This document shows, piece by piece, positions 17,393-26,464 of a stretch of 64,000 bases of DNA. The DNA is taken from contig JAFYWX010000027.1 of the NCBI GenBank assembly GCA_017546445.1, positions 1-64,000 on the forward strand, read 5' to 3'. Both the position numbers and the translations under genes were made by a program. Source of the stretch: Akkermansia sp. GTDB taxonomy: Bacteria > Verrucomicrobiota > Verrucomicrobiia > Verrucomicrobiales > Akkermansiaceae. Each line of letters starts with the position of its first letter. Position 1 is the first letter of the stretch. The notes under the pieces are model-generated. The model did not search any database. It was not told where the DNA came from and saw nothing but the letters and a program-made list of their open reading frames with translations.

Positions 17393-17683
17393 ATGACCCC
17401 ACCAATCACCATGACCTATTCAGAAGCCCGCCAGAATCTTACTGCTGCTATGCGGCAGTGCGTGGATGATTGTACCCCCGTCATCATCACATCAAAACAA
17501 CGAAAGGTGGTTATGATTCCGTACGATGAGTGGGAAGCCGAGATTGAAACCTGGCACCAGAAAGATACCCCGGCCAACGTGGAGCACCTGAACAAGTCCA
17601 TTGCCGAAATGCGGAGCGGTGAGGTCGCATCGGTGAGCATACAGGATTTGAAAGCTCGCATTTCTGCTGCAAGCCATGCTTGA
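17393..17683 (+). CDS. yefM: YefM/Phd-family antitoxin
   Basis: A 96-residue antitoxin. The N-terminal half shows the YefM/Phd DNA-binding fold: MTYSEARQNLTAAMRQC, then PVIITSKQRKVVMIPYDEWEAE. The C-terminal half is the flexible toxin-binding part. It overlaps the toxin start by eight bases, normal for type II pairs. The start is uncertain: ATGs exist at 17387, 17393 and 17411, and the longer frame from a GTG at 17339 would run through the promoter and operator. The palindrome immediately upstream is the likely autoregulation site. Confidence 0.88.
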   Translation: MTPPITMTYSEARQNLTAAMRQCVDDCTPVIITSKQRKVVMIPYDEWEAEIETWHQKDTPANVEHLNKSIAEMRSGEVASVSIQDLKARISAASHA

Positions 17684-17942
17684 AATCAAGTTCACCAAAT
17701 CCGCCGAAAAGGATTTTGAGTTCTGGTGTACATCCGACCGGAAAACGGCGCAGAAAATAGTGTCGCTTCTGGAGGAAATGACGCAGACCCCATATACCGG
17801 CAAAGGCAAGCCGGAAGCCCTCAAACACGAATATTCCGGCTTCTGGTCACGCCGTATCAACTCCAAAGACCGCATCGTCTACCAGGTAGACGAACAGGCA
17901 GCCGTCCTCTATATTGTCTCCCTGCGCAAGCATTATTGCTGA
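17676..17942 (+). CDS. yoeB: YoeB-family mRNA interferase toxin
   Basis: An 88-residue ribosome-dependent endoribonuclease of the RelE superfamily. The hallmark block GKGKPEALKHEYSGFWSRRI is present, with the catalytic Glu in KPE, the Arg in KDRIVYQV and the terminal His-Tyr (RKHYC) that acts on the mRNA. All expected residues are intact, so the toxin is probably active and held by the antitoxin encoded just before it. The pair stands at the left border of the restriction-modification locus and may help to stabilise it. Confidence 0.92.
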   Translation: MLEIKFTKSAEKDFEFWCTSDRKTAQKIVSLLEEMTQTPYTGKGKPEALKHEYSGFWSRRINSKDRIVYQVDEQAAVLYIVSLRKHYC

Positions 17943-17946
17943 CTAC

Positions 17947-17985
17947 ATCCCCTCCCGATAATAGGGGCAGGGGATAAGTCTTTTG
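17947..17985 (+). terminator. Terminator after yoeB
   Basis: ATCCCCT (17947-17953) pairs with AGGGGAT (17969-17975) and is followed by AAGTCTTTT. It starts four bases after the toxin stop. Confidence 0.5.
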
Positions 17986-18086
17986 CAAAATTGTCAAGTT
18001 TATCCAGCAGCTCGGTGTATTTATAAGATTTCATGGGTATACCCGCATAAAGGCGAGAAAGATGCAAAATAGGGAGAATTATTCGT

Positions 18087-18115
18087 TTTACAGGGGGCGC
18101 TCGGGATGATAGAAT
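18087..18115 (+). promoter_or_regulatory. hsdR promoter
   Basis: TTTACA (18087-18092), 17-base spacer, TAGAAT (18110-18115). The predicted transcription start near 18122 is downstream of the first in-frame ATG (18118), so translation should begin at 18142. Confidence 0.65.
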
Positions 18116-18141
18116 AAATGTGTCACAGAGTGCCATCTGCT

Positions 18142-21100
18142 ATGGGTAGAAATCAGTTTAATGAAGACTCACGCGTCAAAGTACCAGTTATACTGCAACT
18201 GGTGAGGCTGGGCTATGATTTCTTGCCTCGCTCAGTCTGGGAGAAGCAACGTGAGCTTCAGACAAACATTCTGAGAGACGAGTTTGCTCGTGCCTACGTT
18301 CGATTAAATGAAGGCAAGACAGAAGCTGATGCGCACCGGTACATAGACACGGTACTTGTGCCGATGTTGAACAACAATGACCTTGGCCGCCAGTTCTACA
18401 AAAAACTGGTGGCGCAGACCACGGGCGAGGTGCTGGTGGACTTTGCAGATTTTGATAATAACAGCTTCTATGTGGCGACCGAGGTGGATTGTACTCATGA
18501 TGGTGAAGAGTTCCGGCCCGATGTGATGGTGTTTGTGAATGGCTTGCCCCTGGCGTTTTATGAGGTGAAGAAGCCCAACAGCAAGGAGCAGATGAAAGCT
18601 GAGCGCGACCGTATGACCAGGCGCAATGCACAAAGTTGCTTCCGTAGGTACATGAACGTGGCGCAGCTTATGCTGTTTTCTGGTAATCAGGAGTATGCTG
18701 ACGGCAACCGCTGGCAAGGCAGTTTCTATTGCACATCCTCTCAGGGTAAGCCCCATTTCAACTTTTTCCGAGAGAAGCCGGAGGTCTCCTTTATCCCGCG
18801 CCATCTGCGCGAGCTCAGTGAGGACGCTATCCGAGCCGTTCTGCGAGATACCAAGCTTTCCGGATATGAACATACACCCGAGTTCCAGGTGTCCATCGAC
18901 CCGGAACGCCCCGCTGCAAGGTTTGCCACTTCCTTGTTATCCCGGGAACGTCTGGCATTCATGCTGCACTTTGGCATTGCCTATGTCGAAAAAGAAGATA
19001 AGGGCGTACGCCGACTGGAGAAGCACATCATGCGCTATCCGCAGTTATTCGCTTCCCTGCGTATACGCCAGTGGCTAGACGAAGGCAACACCCGAGGTAC
19101 CATCTGGCACACCCAGGGCTCCGGCAAGACGGCGCTGACCTACCACACCGTCAAGAATCTGACCGACTATTACGACAAGCAAGGCATTGTGCCCAAGTTC
19201 TTCTTCGTAGTTGATCGTATCGACCTTGCCGACCAAGCCTATGATGAGCTGAACGCTCGAGGTCTGCACATCGTGCGAGCTGAAAGTCGCAAAGAATTCG
19301 ATGAATTGCTGCGCAGTCAAAGCGGCAAAGACGGGGATAGCGGGAAAGATGAAATTAATGTCGTCAATATCCAGCGATTCAAATCAGACGGAGGCAAAAT
19401 AACCGCACCCTATGGCACCAAAATCAAACGCATTTTCTTTATAGATGAAGCCCACCGCAGCTATAAGCCCAAGGGCTCGTTCCTGGGCGCATTGCTGAAT
19501 GCCGAAGCTGATTCCATTTACATCGGCCTGACCGGTACGCCCAAACTTTCAGCGCCTGAAGACGAAGAAACCCGCGAGGCCTTCCTGAAACGAGAGAAAG
19601 CCACGCGTGAGATATTCGGCGGCTATATCGATACATACTACTATAACCAGTCCATCCAGGACGGCTACACTCTGCGCTTGCTGCATGAAGTTATTGAAAC
19701 CCAGTACCGCGTCATTCTGGAGGAAGCGCTGAAACAAGTGAAGATAGTAGTGGGCGATGCCAAGAAGCGTAAGGTGCTGTACGCTCATGAGAAATTCGTC
19801 ACGCCGCTCACGCAATACATAGTTTCCGACCTGTTGAACGCCCGCGAATTACATGGCGACCGCAGCATCGGCGGCATGGTTGTCTGCGATACCTCAGAAC
19901 AGGCACGAGCCATGATGAAAGTGCTGGTCGAGAAACACCCTGAAATCAAGGCTGTACTCATTCTGCACGATGAAGGCACCAAGGAAGAACGCCGAGCACT
20001 GACCGACCAGTTTAAGAACGGCGAGCTGGACTTGCTTGTGGTGTTCAATATGCTGCTGACCGGGTTCGATGCTCCTCGCCTCAAGAAGCTCTACATGGGG
20101 CGCATCGTAAAGGAGCATAACTTGCTGCAAACCCTGGCTCGTGTCAACCGCCCCTACGGTGACTGGAAATACGGTCATGTGGTCGACTTTGCTGATATCC
20201 GCAAAGCCTTTGATGCTGCCAACGCAGCCTATTTGGAGGAACTAAAAAAAGAACTGGGTGGCGACTGGAACAGCTACGATGCCCTTTTCCACACCCGGGA
20301 GGAAATCCTGGTTAGCGTTACCAGAATGAAGGACTATTTGTGGAGATACAGCCCCGATAATCTGGCCGTCTTTGAGCAGATACTCGAAACCGCTGACAAG
20401 AAAGAACTACAACAACTGCACCGCACCCTGGCCGAGGCTCGTGAATTGCGAGCTAGTATCATTGGCGGGGGGTACGACATGAGCCTTGATGATATTGACC
20501 GTTTCATCCGTATGGAGCGCATGGTCAGTGAACGCCTGAGCACCATCTATACCGAAGAAGCATGGGCCAAGGGAACCGAGACCGAAGACCTGCTGGAAGC
20601 CGCGCTTAACGGCTGCCTGTTTGCATTCAAACGCAAGGGAGACCCCGTAGAACTCAAGATAGCCGACGAACTCATACAGCGCTTTCGTAAGGCTAAGGGG
20701 CAGTTGGTCGGTTGCTTTGACCGCAAGGATGCCGCCTGGGCTCAACTGAATGAAGAACTGCGACGCATTTTCGGTGAAAAGGGCTTCAAGGAAATGAGCG
20801 CCGAGCAACTGAAAGCACGCCTGGCGGAGATGGATGAAGTTGAGCGTAAGCTCAAGCAGGTGCTGCATCAGGAGCAAATCATTCTCCGTATGTATGATCA
20901 CGATGCCAAGTATGCCCGACTGCACCGCTACCTGCTGCGGAAATATCCCGAATTGGGGCAATACGAGCGTACCCTGGTAGAAGCTCTGAACCAGGTGCGC
21001 TGCAAAGTAGACGACCTGCTGGATGACAATGCCAACCTCATCGCCAACGAAGCCTACTTCAAGGAAACTCTCACCAGTACCATCTGGTGCACCCTGAGAG

Positions 21101-21192
21101 CCTATGCTACGCCTCGACTCAGCATGGAGCAGAAGAAAGATATCTCCCTTACCATATATAACGAATACAGCGAACACCTTGCCCCCGCCTGA
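18142..21192 (+). CDS. hsdR: Type I restriction endonuclease, R (motor/nuclease) subunit
   Basis: A 1016-residue HsdR. The N-terminal nuclease domain has the PD-(D/E)xK site: FRPDVMVFVNGLPLAFYEVKK. The motor follows, with Walker A QGSGKTAL near residue 330 and DEAH-box IDEAHRS near 435, then superfamily 2 motifs (GLTGTPK; the second RecA-like domain with FNMLLTGFDAPRL and LLQTLARVNRP), and a long helical C-terminal part for docking on the methylase. All motifs look intact. The start at 18142 follows from the promoter. It is the first gene of hsdR-hsdM-hsdS, three bases before hsdM. Substrates are DNA sites not methylated by the partner HsdM/HsdS. Confidence 0.95.
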   Translation: MGRNQFNEDSRVKVPVILQLVRLGYDFLPRSVWEKQRELQTNILRDEFARAYVRLNEGKTEADAHRYIDTVLVPMLNNNDLGRQFYKKLVAQTTGEVLVDFADFDNNSFYVATEVDCTHDGEEFRPDVMVFVNGLPLAFYEVKKPNSKEQMKAERDRMTRRNAQSCFRRYMNVAQLMLFSGNQEYADGNRWQGSFYCTSSQGKPHFNFFREKPEVSFIPRHLRELSEDAIRAVLRDTKLSGYEHTPEFQVSIDPERPAARFATSLLSRERLAFMLHFGIAYVEKEDKGVRRLEKHIMRYPQLFASLRIRQWLDEGNTRGTIWHTQGSGKTALTYHTVKNLTDYYDKQGIVPKFFFVVDRIDLADQAYDELNARGLHIVRAESRKEFDELLRSQSGKDGDSGKDEINVVNIQRFKSDGGKITAPYGTKIKRIFFIDEAHRSYKPKGSFLGALLNAEADSIYIGLTGTPKLSAPEDEETREAFLKREKATREIFGGYIDTYYYNQSIQDGYTLRLLHEVIETQYRVILEEALKQVKIVVGDAKKRKVLYAHEKFVTPLTQYIVSDLLNARELHGDRSIGGMVVCDTSEQARAMMKVLVEKHPEIKAVLILHDEGTKEERRALTDQFKNGELDLLVVFNMLLTGFDAPRLKKLYMGRIVKEHNLLQTLARVNRPYGDWKYGHVVDFADIRKAFDAANAAYLEELKKELGGDWNSYDALFHTREEILVSVTRMKDYLWRYSPDNLAVFEQILETADKKELQQLHRTLAEARELRASIIGGGYDMSLDDIDRFIRMERMVSERLSTIYTEEAWAKGTETEDLLEAALNGCLFAFKRKGDPVELKIADELIQRFRKAKGQLVGCFDRKDAAWAQLNEELRRIFGEKGFKEMSAEQLKARLAEMDEVERKLKQVLHQEQIILRMYDHDAKYARLHRYLLRKYPELGQYERTLVEALNQVRCKVDDLLDDNANLIANEAYFKETLTSTIWCTLRAYATPRLSMEQKKDISLTIYNEYSEHLAPA

Positions 21193-21195
21193 AGC

Positions 21196-22824
21196 ATGGA
21201 AGACTCTATCCTCATCCGCACGCAAAAACTCATTGATGAACTGAAATCCACCTGTGCCAACTACGGCCTGGGTAATGATGGTAATGAATACAAGGTCATC
21301 ACCCAGGTATTCCAGTATAAGTATCTGAACGACAAGTTCATGAAATATTCCACCGATCATGGATTATCTGCTGGTATGAGTAGCTACGATGGCATCATGG
21401 CGATGGAGGGAGATGAGTTCGAGGAGCTGGCCTATATTCTCCCTCCAAATATTGCCCGCTTCAAAAAGGAACAACTTATTCCCAGTCTTCACAACCGCCA
21501 GAATGAACCCGGCTTTGACAAGCTGTTTGACGATACCCTGACCGAGGTTGCTGCTCAGAACGCCAACATTTTCTCCGTGCGCACGTCAGAGCACACATCC
21601 ATTCTGATGTTTGAGCCGCTCAGCGTATTCATCACCGATGCCGGCAAACGTGCCGATTTCTGCCGGGCCATTATCAATAAACTTTCACAGTTCTCCTTTG
21701 AAGATGCCTTTGACCAGGGCTACGACTTCTACTCTAGCATCTATGAATACCTGATTCAGGATTATAATACTGATTCCGGCGGTAAATACGCCGAATACTT
21801 TACACCGCACAGCGTGGGGCGCGTGATGGCCAGCATCCTGGTGGATGGTCAGCCCAAAAGCGTAACCTGCTACGATCCGTCTGCCGGGTCGGGCACCCTC
21901 CTCATGTGCCTTGCCGACCGCATAGGGCAGAACTGCTGCACCATTTACTCGCAGGACATCTCTCAGAAATCCAGCGGTCTGCTGCGTTTGAATCTCATTC
22001 TGAACGGCCTGGCCGCATCTTTGCAAAACGTAGTGCAGGGCAACACTCTGACCGAGCCTGGTTTCTCCGAGCAGAGCGGCGGGCTCAAGAAGTTTGACTA
22101 CATCGTCTCCAACCCGCCGTTCAAGCTCGACTTCTCTGAGTACCGTGACCAGTTGGATTCCAAGGGTCGCAAGTCAGTCTTCTTTGCCGGTGTGCCCAAG
22201 GTGCCGAACAAGAAAAAGGAATCCATGGCGATTTACCTGTGCTTCCTGCAACACGTCATCGCCTCCCTGAGCGCCAAGGGTAAGGCTGCCATCGTGGTGC
22301 CTAGCGGATTCCTCACCGCCAGCTCCTCCCTGGAGATGAGCATCCGCGAAAAGCTGGTCAAGCAGAAGTGGCTGCGTGGCGTGGTCAGCATGCCCTCCAA
22401 TATCTTTGCCGCCACCGGCACCAGCGTTTCCGTCATCTTCATCGATAAGGCGGGCGCTGATAGCCGTGAGGGTGCCATCCTCATCGATGCCTCCCAGCTG
22501 GGCACCAAGGAAAAGGACAACAACAACAAGCAGTACACGCGCCTTTCCCGCGAGGAAGAAGAGCGCATCATTGCCACCTTTGAGAAGCATGAGGCGGTTG
22601 ATTCCTTTGCCGTAGTACCCTCCTACGATGAGATGGAGGAAAAGGGCTACTCATTCTCTGCCGGTCAATACTTCGATGTGAAGATTGAGCATATCGATAT
22701 CAGCCCCGAGGAGTTCAAGCAGAAGATGTCGGCATTCATGGCAGAGTTCAACGAGCTGTCTGCTCAGTCTGCCAAGCTGGACGAGGAAATCAGAAATCAA
22801 ATGGGGAGCCTGTGGTATGAGTGA
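21196..22824 (+). CDS. hsdM: Type I DNA methyltransferase, M subunit (N6-adenine)
   Basis: A 542-residue adenine methyltransferase. An N-terminal helical domain is followed by the catalytic fold: YFTPHSVGRVM, motif I DPSAGSGTLLM (S-adenosylmethionine binding, near residue 225) and motif IV NPPF near 310 (catalytic). The C-terminal helices bind HsdS. The stop overlaps the hsdS start by eight bases. Modification specificity comes from whichever HsdS is present, so this subunit should serve all versions produced by the downstream inversion system. Confidence 0.95.
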   Translation: MEDSILIRTQKLIDELKSTCANYGLGNDGNEYKVITQVFQYKYLNDKFMKYSTDHGLSAGMSSYDGIMAMEGDEFEELAYILPPNIARFKKEQLIPSLHNRQNEPGFDKLFDDTLTEVAAQNANIFSVRTSEHTSILMFEPLSVFITDAGKRADFCRAIINKLSQFSFEDAFDQGYDFYSSIYEYLIQDYNTDSGGKYAEYFTPHSVGRVMASILVDGQPKSVTCYDPSAGSGTLLMCLADRIGQNCCTIYSQDISQKSSGLLRLNLILNGLAASLQNVVQGNTLTEPGFSEQSGGLKKFDYIVSNPPFKLDFSEYRDQLDSKGRKSVFFAGVPKVPNKKKESMAIYLCFLQHVIASLSAKGKAAIVVPSGFLTASSSLEMSIREKLVKQKWLRGVVSMPSNIFAATGTSVSVIFIDKAGADSREGAILIDASQLGTKEKDNNNKQYTRLSREEEERIIATFEKHEAVDSFAVVPSYDEMEEKGYSFSAGQYFDVKIEHIDISPEEFKQKMSAFMAEFNELSAQSAKLDEEIRNQMGSLWYE

Positions 22825-23356
22825 GTGGAGATTAGACGAAATATGTAAAATATATGACTGCCCTCATTATACTGCCGAAAACGAGGGTAAAGGATATGCT
22901 CTAATAAGAACTCCTAATATCGGGCGAGGACGCTTGATTATGACCGGTGTGCATAGAGTGTCATTTGAAAACTACAAGAAAAGAAACGTCAGGGCGACAC
23001 CTGAATGCGGTGATTTGATTTTTGCAAGAGAGGCACCAGCTGGAAATATTGCTGTAATCCAAAAGGGTGAGAAGGTCTGCCTCGGACAAAGAACGGTTTT
23101 GTTAAAACCTAACCCGGAAATAGCAAACTCATATTATCTGGCCTATAATATCCTTACCCCATGGCAGCAACAGAGGTTACTGGCGCCATCAGCAGGTTCC
23201 ATTGTTGGCCACGTGAATTTAAAGGATATAAAGGCATTCACTATTGTCCTTCCAACTATTGAACAACAAAAAACAATAGCTCAAGTCCTTTGTGTTTTAG
23301 ATGAGAAAATCGAGCTCAATCAGCGCTTAAATGATAATTTACCCCTTGCGGCTTAA
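22817..23356 (+). CDS. hsdS: Truncated HsdS: first target-recognition domain only (phase-OFF hsdS)
   Basis: The 179-residue product starts with MSEWRLDEICKIYDC and covers one target-recognition domain and the first half of the central conserved helix (EKIELNQRLNDN). There the frame runs into an inverted DNA segment and stops eight codons after the inversion site at 23329. The sequence just after the site is the reverse complement of an hsdS 3' end. Flipping the 0.7-kb segment 23341-24042 would restore a full two-domain HsdS of about 415 residues that ends a few codons past 24054. Half-size HsdS proteins can dimerise and act in some systems, so the short form may not be inert. Confidence 0.88.
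   Translation: MSEWRLDEICKIYDCPHYTAENEGKGYALIRTPNIGRGRLIMTGVHRVSFENYKKRNVRATPECGDLIFAREAPAGNIAVIQKGEKVCLGQRTVLLKPNPEIANSYYLAYNILTPWQQQRLLAPSAGSIVGHVNLKDIKAFTIVLPTIEQQKTIAQVLCVLDEKIELNQRLNDNLPLAA
23329..23341 (+). repeat. hsdS inversion site S1 (direct orientation)
   Basis: AAATGATAATTTA inside the central conserved region of the truncated hsdS. It is the reverse complement of the sites at 24042 and 26389 and identical to the one at 25658. Confidence 0.85.
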
Positions 23357-24042
23357 CCTGCACCTGACCATTCATCAGTAGTGGCAGGAGGAAGTCACGC
23401 TGCTTTGCAAGTTTCTGAGTTTCTGCTACCAGAGATGTCATCCTATCAAGTAACGCATCCAGAACTTTTGCTGGATTAAAGCCTGCTGACTCTGCGGCAA
23501 CTAAAATGTAACGCTCTTTGAAATCCTTATCGCTCAAGTGCCCCACGGTAGAACGGGTCACATTTGTCTCCCTCATTTTGATGTATGGGGTAAGTTCCAA
23601 CTTAAGCTGAATATTGGAAACAGTAGGAGCAGAACTGCGGATACGCACAACTCGCTGATTGACTCCATCTCCATCACGATGCCAATAATTGAGATGAAAA
23701 TTGCCGTCCATACCTATAAGGAGGTCTCCTCTATGAGTGAGGTATTTCTCATGTATAGGTTCCCGGCTATAGGCGGAAAAGGTATTCTCTAGGATGTCAC
23801 GTATGCGAACGATTGGTAAATCTGACGAGTTCTCAGTAAATAGTTCTGTCTTGAAAGGGTAACCATACAAGACAGAAGCGACATCAAATAGAGGTCGAGC
23901 GCTCCACCCCTCCGGTATCTCACGCTTTAATACCTCATTCCATACCATCTTGCCACCGCTGGACTTGTAGGGCTTGCCGTTCTCATCAGGGAAATCAAAC
24001 TGCACGAACCAGTAATCATACAAGGCCTGCGCCATGGATTCT
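23341..24042 (-). pseudogene. Silent hsdS 3' cassette (second target-recognition domain, inverted)
   Basis: Read on the minus strand, this segment encodes an HsdS second half: the central conserved region (LESMAQALYDYWFVQFDFP), a distinct recognition domain (from SARPLFDVASVLYGYPF) and the closing helix (KQRDFLLPLLMNGQVQVKPQG). It has no start signal of its own and is in reverse to the 5' half at 22817. About 140 bp at its beginning and 70 bp at its end closely match the 3' half of the second hsdS (25670-25806 and 26325-26389), whereas the middle differs. It is a stored specificity that becomes expressed by inversion. Confidence 0.88.
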
Positions 24043-24054
24043 AAATTATCATTT
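24042..24054 (-). repeat. hsdS inversion site S2 (inverted orientation)
   Basis: TAAATTATCATTT on the plus strand, the exact reverse complement of site S1. It lies at the 5' end of the silent cassette, 52 bases before the recombinase gene. Confidence 0.85.
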
Positions 24055-24105
24055 TCTCCAGCACCTTGTAGCCTGATTTTGCCCGGCTGATAAAATAGCT
24101 GCACC

Positions 24106-25095
24106 ATGAAACATAACATCATCAACAACGTGCTGGCCGCACTATCCCATCTCCCGCAATCAGAGCAGGATAGACTGCATGAAGTCCTGCTGAAGGAACT
24201 GGAACAGGTGGAGATAACGCCCAGAGAATCAGATGGCGAGCGCTGCCAGCGCGAAAACAGCGAACTGGAGCAGGCTTTTATCGCCGCAAAGCGCCTGGAG
24301 GGGTGCTCCGAGAAATCCCTCGCCTACTACCACACCACGCTCAACAAGCTGCTCCAGGCTCTCAATAAGCCCGTGGATGCCATCACCACGCCGGATATCC
24401 GCGCCTACCTGGCATCCATCCAGGAATCCCGCTCGCTCAGCCGTGTGACCATCGACAACATCCGCCGCATCTTCTCCAGCTTCTTCTCCTGGCTGGAGGA
24501 TGAAGACCTCATCCGCAAGAGCCCCGTGCGCCGCATCCGCAAGGTGAGAGCAGAGTCTCTCATCAAGGAGGTTCTATCCGATGAGAATCTGGAAGTCCTG
24601 CGCGATTCCTGCATCGAGCCCCGCGACCTGGCCATGATTGACCTCCTCGTGTCCACTGGCATCCGTGTGGGCGAACTGGTCAAGATGAACCGCCAGGATA
24701 TCGACTTCCAGGAACGCCAGTGTGTGGTCTTCGGTAAGGGGAACAAGGAGCGAGAGGTCTACTTCAACGCCCGCGCTAAAATACATCTGCTCAATTATCT
24801 ACGCGACCGTACAGATGATAACCCCGCGCTCTTCGTGTCGCTCCACGCACCACATTCCCGCCTGACCATCAGCGGGGTGGAAAGCCGCCTCCGCGCCGTG
24901 GGCTCTCGCGCCAATATCCACCATGTTCACCCTCACAAGTTCCGCCGCACCATGGCGACCATGGCCATCGATAAAGGCATGCCCATCGAGCAGGTGCAAC
25001 GCCTCCTCGGTCACGTCCGCGTTGATACCACGCTCCACTACGCCCAGGTTAATCAGAATAACGTGAAACTGGCACACCGCAAGTATATAAGCTGA
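24106..25095 (+). CDS. Tyrosine recombinase of the hsdS shufflon
   Basis: A 329-residue phage-integrase-family recombinase. The N-terminal core-binding SAM-like domain (about 50-140) is followed by a catalytic domain with Arg in TGIRVGEL (about 187), Lys in the beta-hairpin region, HKFRR (His and second Arg, about 283-287), His in LLGHVRVD and the nucleophile Tyr in TLHYAQV near the end. All catalytic residues are present. It is placed between the silent cassette and the second hsdS, the usual position of the invertase in hsdS shufflons. TAAAAT (24091-24096) may be its -10; the -35 is poor. The 13-bp site is its likely substrate by position. Confidence 0.88.
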   Translation: MKHNIINNVLAALSHLPQSEQDRLHEVLLKELEQVEITPRESDGERCQRENSELEQAFIAAKRLEGCSEKSLAYYHTTLNKLLQALNKPVDAITTPDIRAYLASIQESRSLSRVTIDNIRRIFSSFFSWLEDEDLIRKSPVRRIRKVRAESLIKEVLSDENLEVLRDSCIEPRDLAMIDLLVSTGIRVGELVKMNRQDIDFQERQCVVFGKGNKEREVYFNARAKIHLLNYLRDRTDDNPALFVSLHAPHSRLTISGVESRLRAVGSRANIHHVHPHKFRRTMATMAIDKGMPIEQVQRLLGHVRVDTTLHYAQVNQNNVKLAHRKYIS

Positions 25096-25169
25096 CGCCA
25101 CTTCTCGCGCTGGCAGGGTTCTATTTGCTTGCTTTTTTCTGTAAAAATCGTATAGTTATTGGCACGCGT

Positions 25170-26423
25170 ATGAACCATGTCGAGTTGTCAGAAATAGCCG
25201 CCTATGTGGATGAACGAATCAGCAGCGATGCTGTTTCGCTGGAGCATTATGTGACAACGGATTCACTTTTGCAGAATAAGGCAGGACGTGAACAGGCACA
25301 GAATATGCCGCCCAACAAGGTTACGCTGATTAAATATCAGCCTGGTGATGTGTTGGTTGCCAATATCCGACCGTATCTCCGTAAAATCTGGCAGGCCGAT
25401 TGTTCCGGCGGTTGCTCTGCTGATGTTCTGGCTTTCCGCGCTCGCCCGAACCACTCACCGGATTTCCTCTATGCTGTATTGATGCAGGATGCCTTTTTCG
25501 ACCACGTGATGGCTGGTAAAAAGGGTGCAAAAATGCCTAGAGGTGACAAGAAACAAATCATGCGCTACCTTGTTCCCGATGTCTCGGCAGACAAGGAACA
25601 ACAGATTGGGCAGATGATGGCCTCGATTTCTCAGAAAATCAGCCTTAATCAGCGCTTAAATGATAATTTAGAATCCATGGCGCAAGCCCTGTATGACTAC
25701 TGGTTCGTGCAGTTCGATTTCCCTGATGAGAATGGCAAGCCTTACAAGTCCAGCGGTGGGAAGATGGTATGGAATGAGGTATTGAAGCGCGAGATACCGG
25801 AGGGGTGGGGAATTGATAACATCACAGCAATCGCGACCATTGAGGGTGGAGGTACACCATCGACCCAGGAATCGTCATATTGGGATGGAGCCATACCTTT
25901 CTATACCCCGAAAGACGCATCAGAGGAGTTTATTGCACCGAGTAAGACCGTACGAAACACAACTCCATTGGGAGTAGAAAATAGCAGCACCCAAATTTTC
26001 AGTAAAGCTGTATTTCTAACAGCAAGAGGAACGGTAGGTAGAGTTCAAATGCCTCGCGTAGAGATGGCCATGAATCAATCGTGCTATGCACTGTGCCCGA
26101 AAGAATCCATTTCGCTGTTCTACTTGTTCTTTGTTGTCAGAAGTATTGTAAAGGCATTAAAAGTAAAAGCCAACGGCGCTGTGTTTGACGCTATTGTTAC
26201 ACGTGATATTTTGAGCATACAGCTCTCCCAACCGAACCCCTCTGTAATCGAGCTATTTACAGCAAAAGTTACGCCCATATTGATGCGACTTATCGCAACG
26301 CAGAGCGAGTTGGAGGAATTAACCAAGCAGCGTGACTTCCTCCTGCCGCTATTGATGAACGGACAGGTTCAGGTTAAGCCGCAAGGGGTAAATTATCATT
26401 TCATGGAATACAAAAATCCTTAG
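25170..26423 (+). CDS. hsdS: Type I specificity subunit HsdS, full length (phase-ON)
   Basis: A 417-residue HsdS with two target-recognition domains. The first domain (1-155) has no close resemblance to that of the truncated copy. The central conserved region follows, from SLNQRLNDNLESMAQALYDYW to the second domain beginning near GIDNITAIATIEGGGTPSTQESSYW, then the closing helix QRDFLLPLLMNGQVQVKPQG. The site S3 lies within the central region and S4 at the very end of the gene. The start is the ATG at 25170 (MNHVELSEIAAYV); an upstream ATG at 25125 would precede the likely -10 (TATAGT, 25151-25156). This is the HsdS expected to direct HsdM/HsdR in the present orientation. Confidence 0.9.
   Translation: MNHVELSEIAAYVDERISSDAVSLEHYVTTDSLLQNKAGREQAQNMPPNKVTLIKYQPGDVLVANIRPYLRKIWQADCSGGCSADVLAFRARPNHSPDFLYAVLMQDAFFDHVMAGKKGAKMPRGDKKQIMRYLVPDVSADKEQQIGQMMASISQKISLNQRLNDNLESMAQALYDYWFVQFDFPDENGKPYKSSGGKMVWNEVLKREIPEGWGIDNITAIATIEGGGTPSTQESSYWDGAIPFYTPKDASEEFIAPSKTVRNTTPLGVENSSTQIFSKAVFLTARGTVGRVQMPRVEMAMNQSCYALCPKESISLFYLFFVVRSIVKALKVKANGAVFDAIVTRDILSIQLSQPNPSVIELFTAKVTPILMRLIATQSELEELTKQRDFLLPLLMNGQVQVKPQGVNYHFMEYKNP
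25658..25670 (+). repeat. hsdS inversion site S3 (direct orientation)
   Basis: AAATGATAATTTA, same as S1; the ten bases before it (CAGCGCTTAA region) are also shared with S1. Confidence 0.85.
26389..26401 (-). repeat. hsdS inversion site S4 (inverted orientation)
   Basis: TAAATTATCATTT in the last codons of the full-length hsdS, reverse complement of S1 and S3; the 20 bases before it match the silent cassette end next to S1. Confidence 0.85.
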
Positions 26424-26464
26424 CTGGAGCCAGTATGGGTATAATAGATGCGTATCATATCACT

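Noticed and set aside
23316..24128. Independent minus-strand gene of 270 codons
   Set aside because: The first part is out of the hsdS homology and comes from reading past the inversion site; the rest is a silent hsdS half without start signals.
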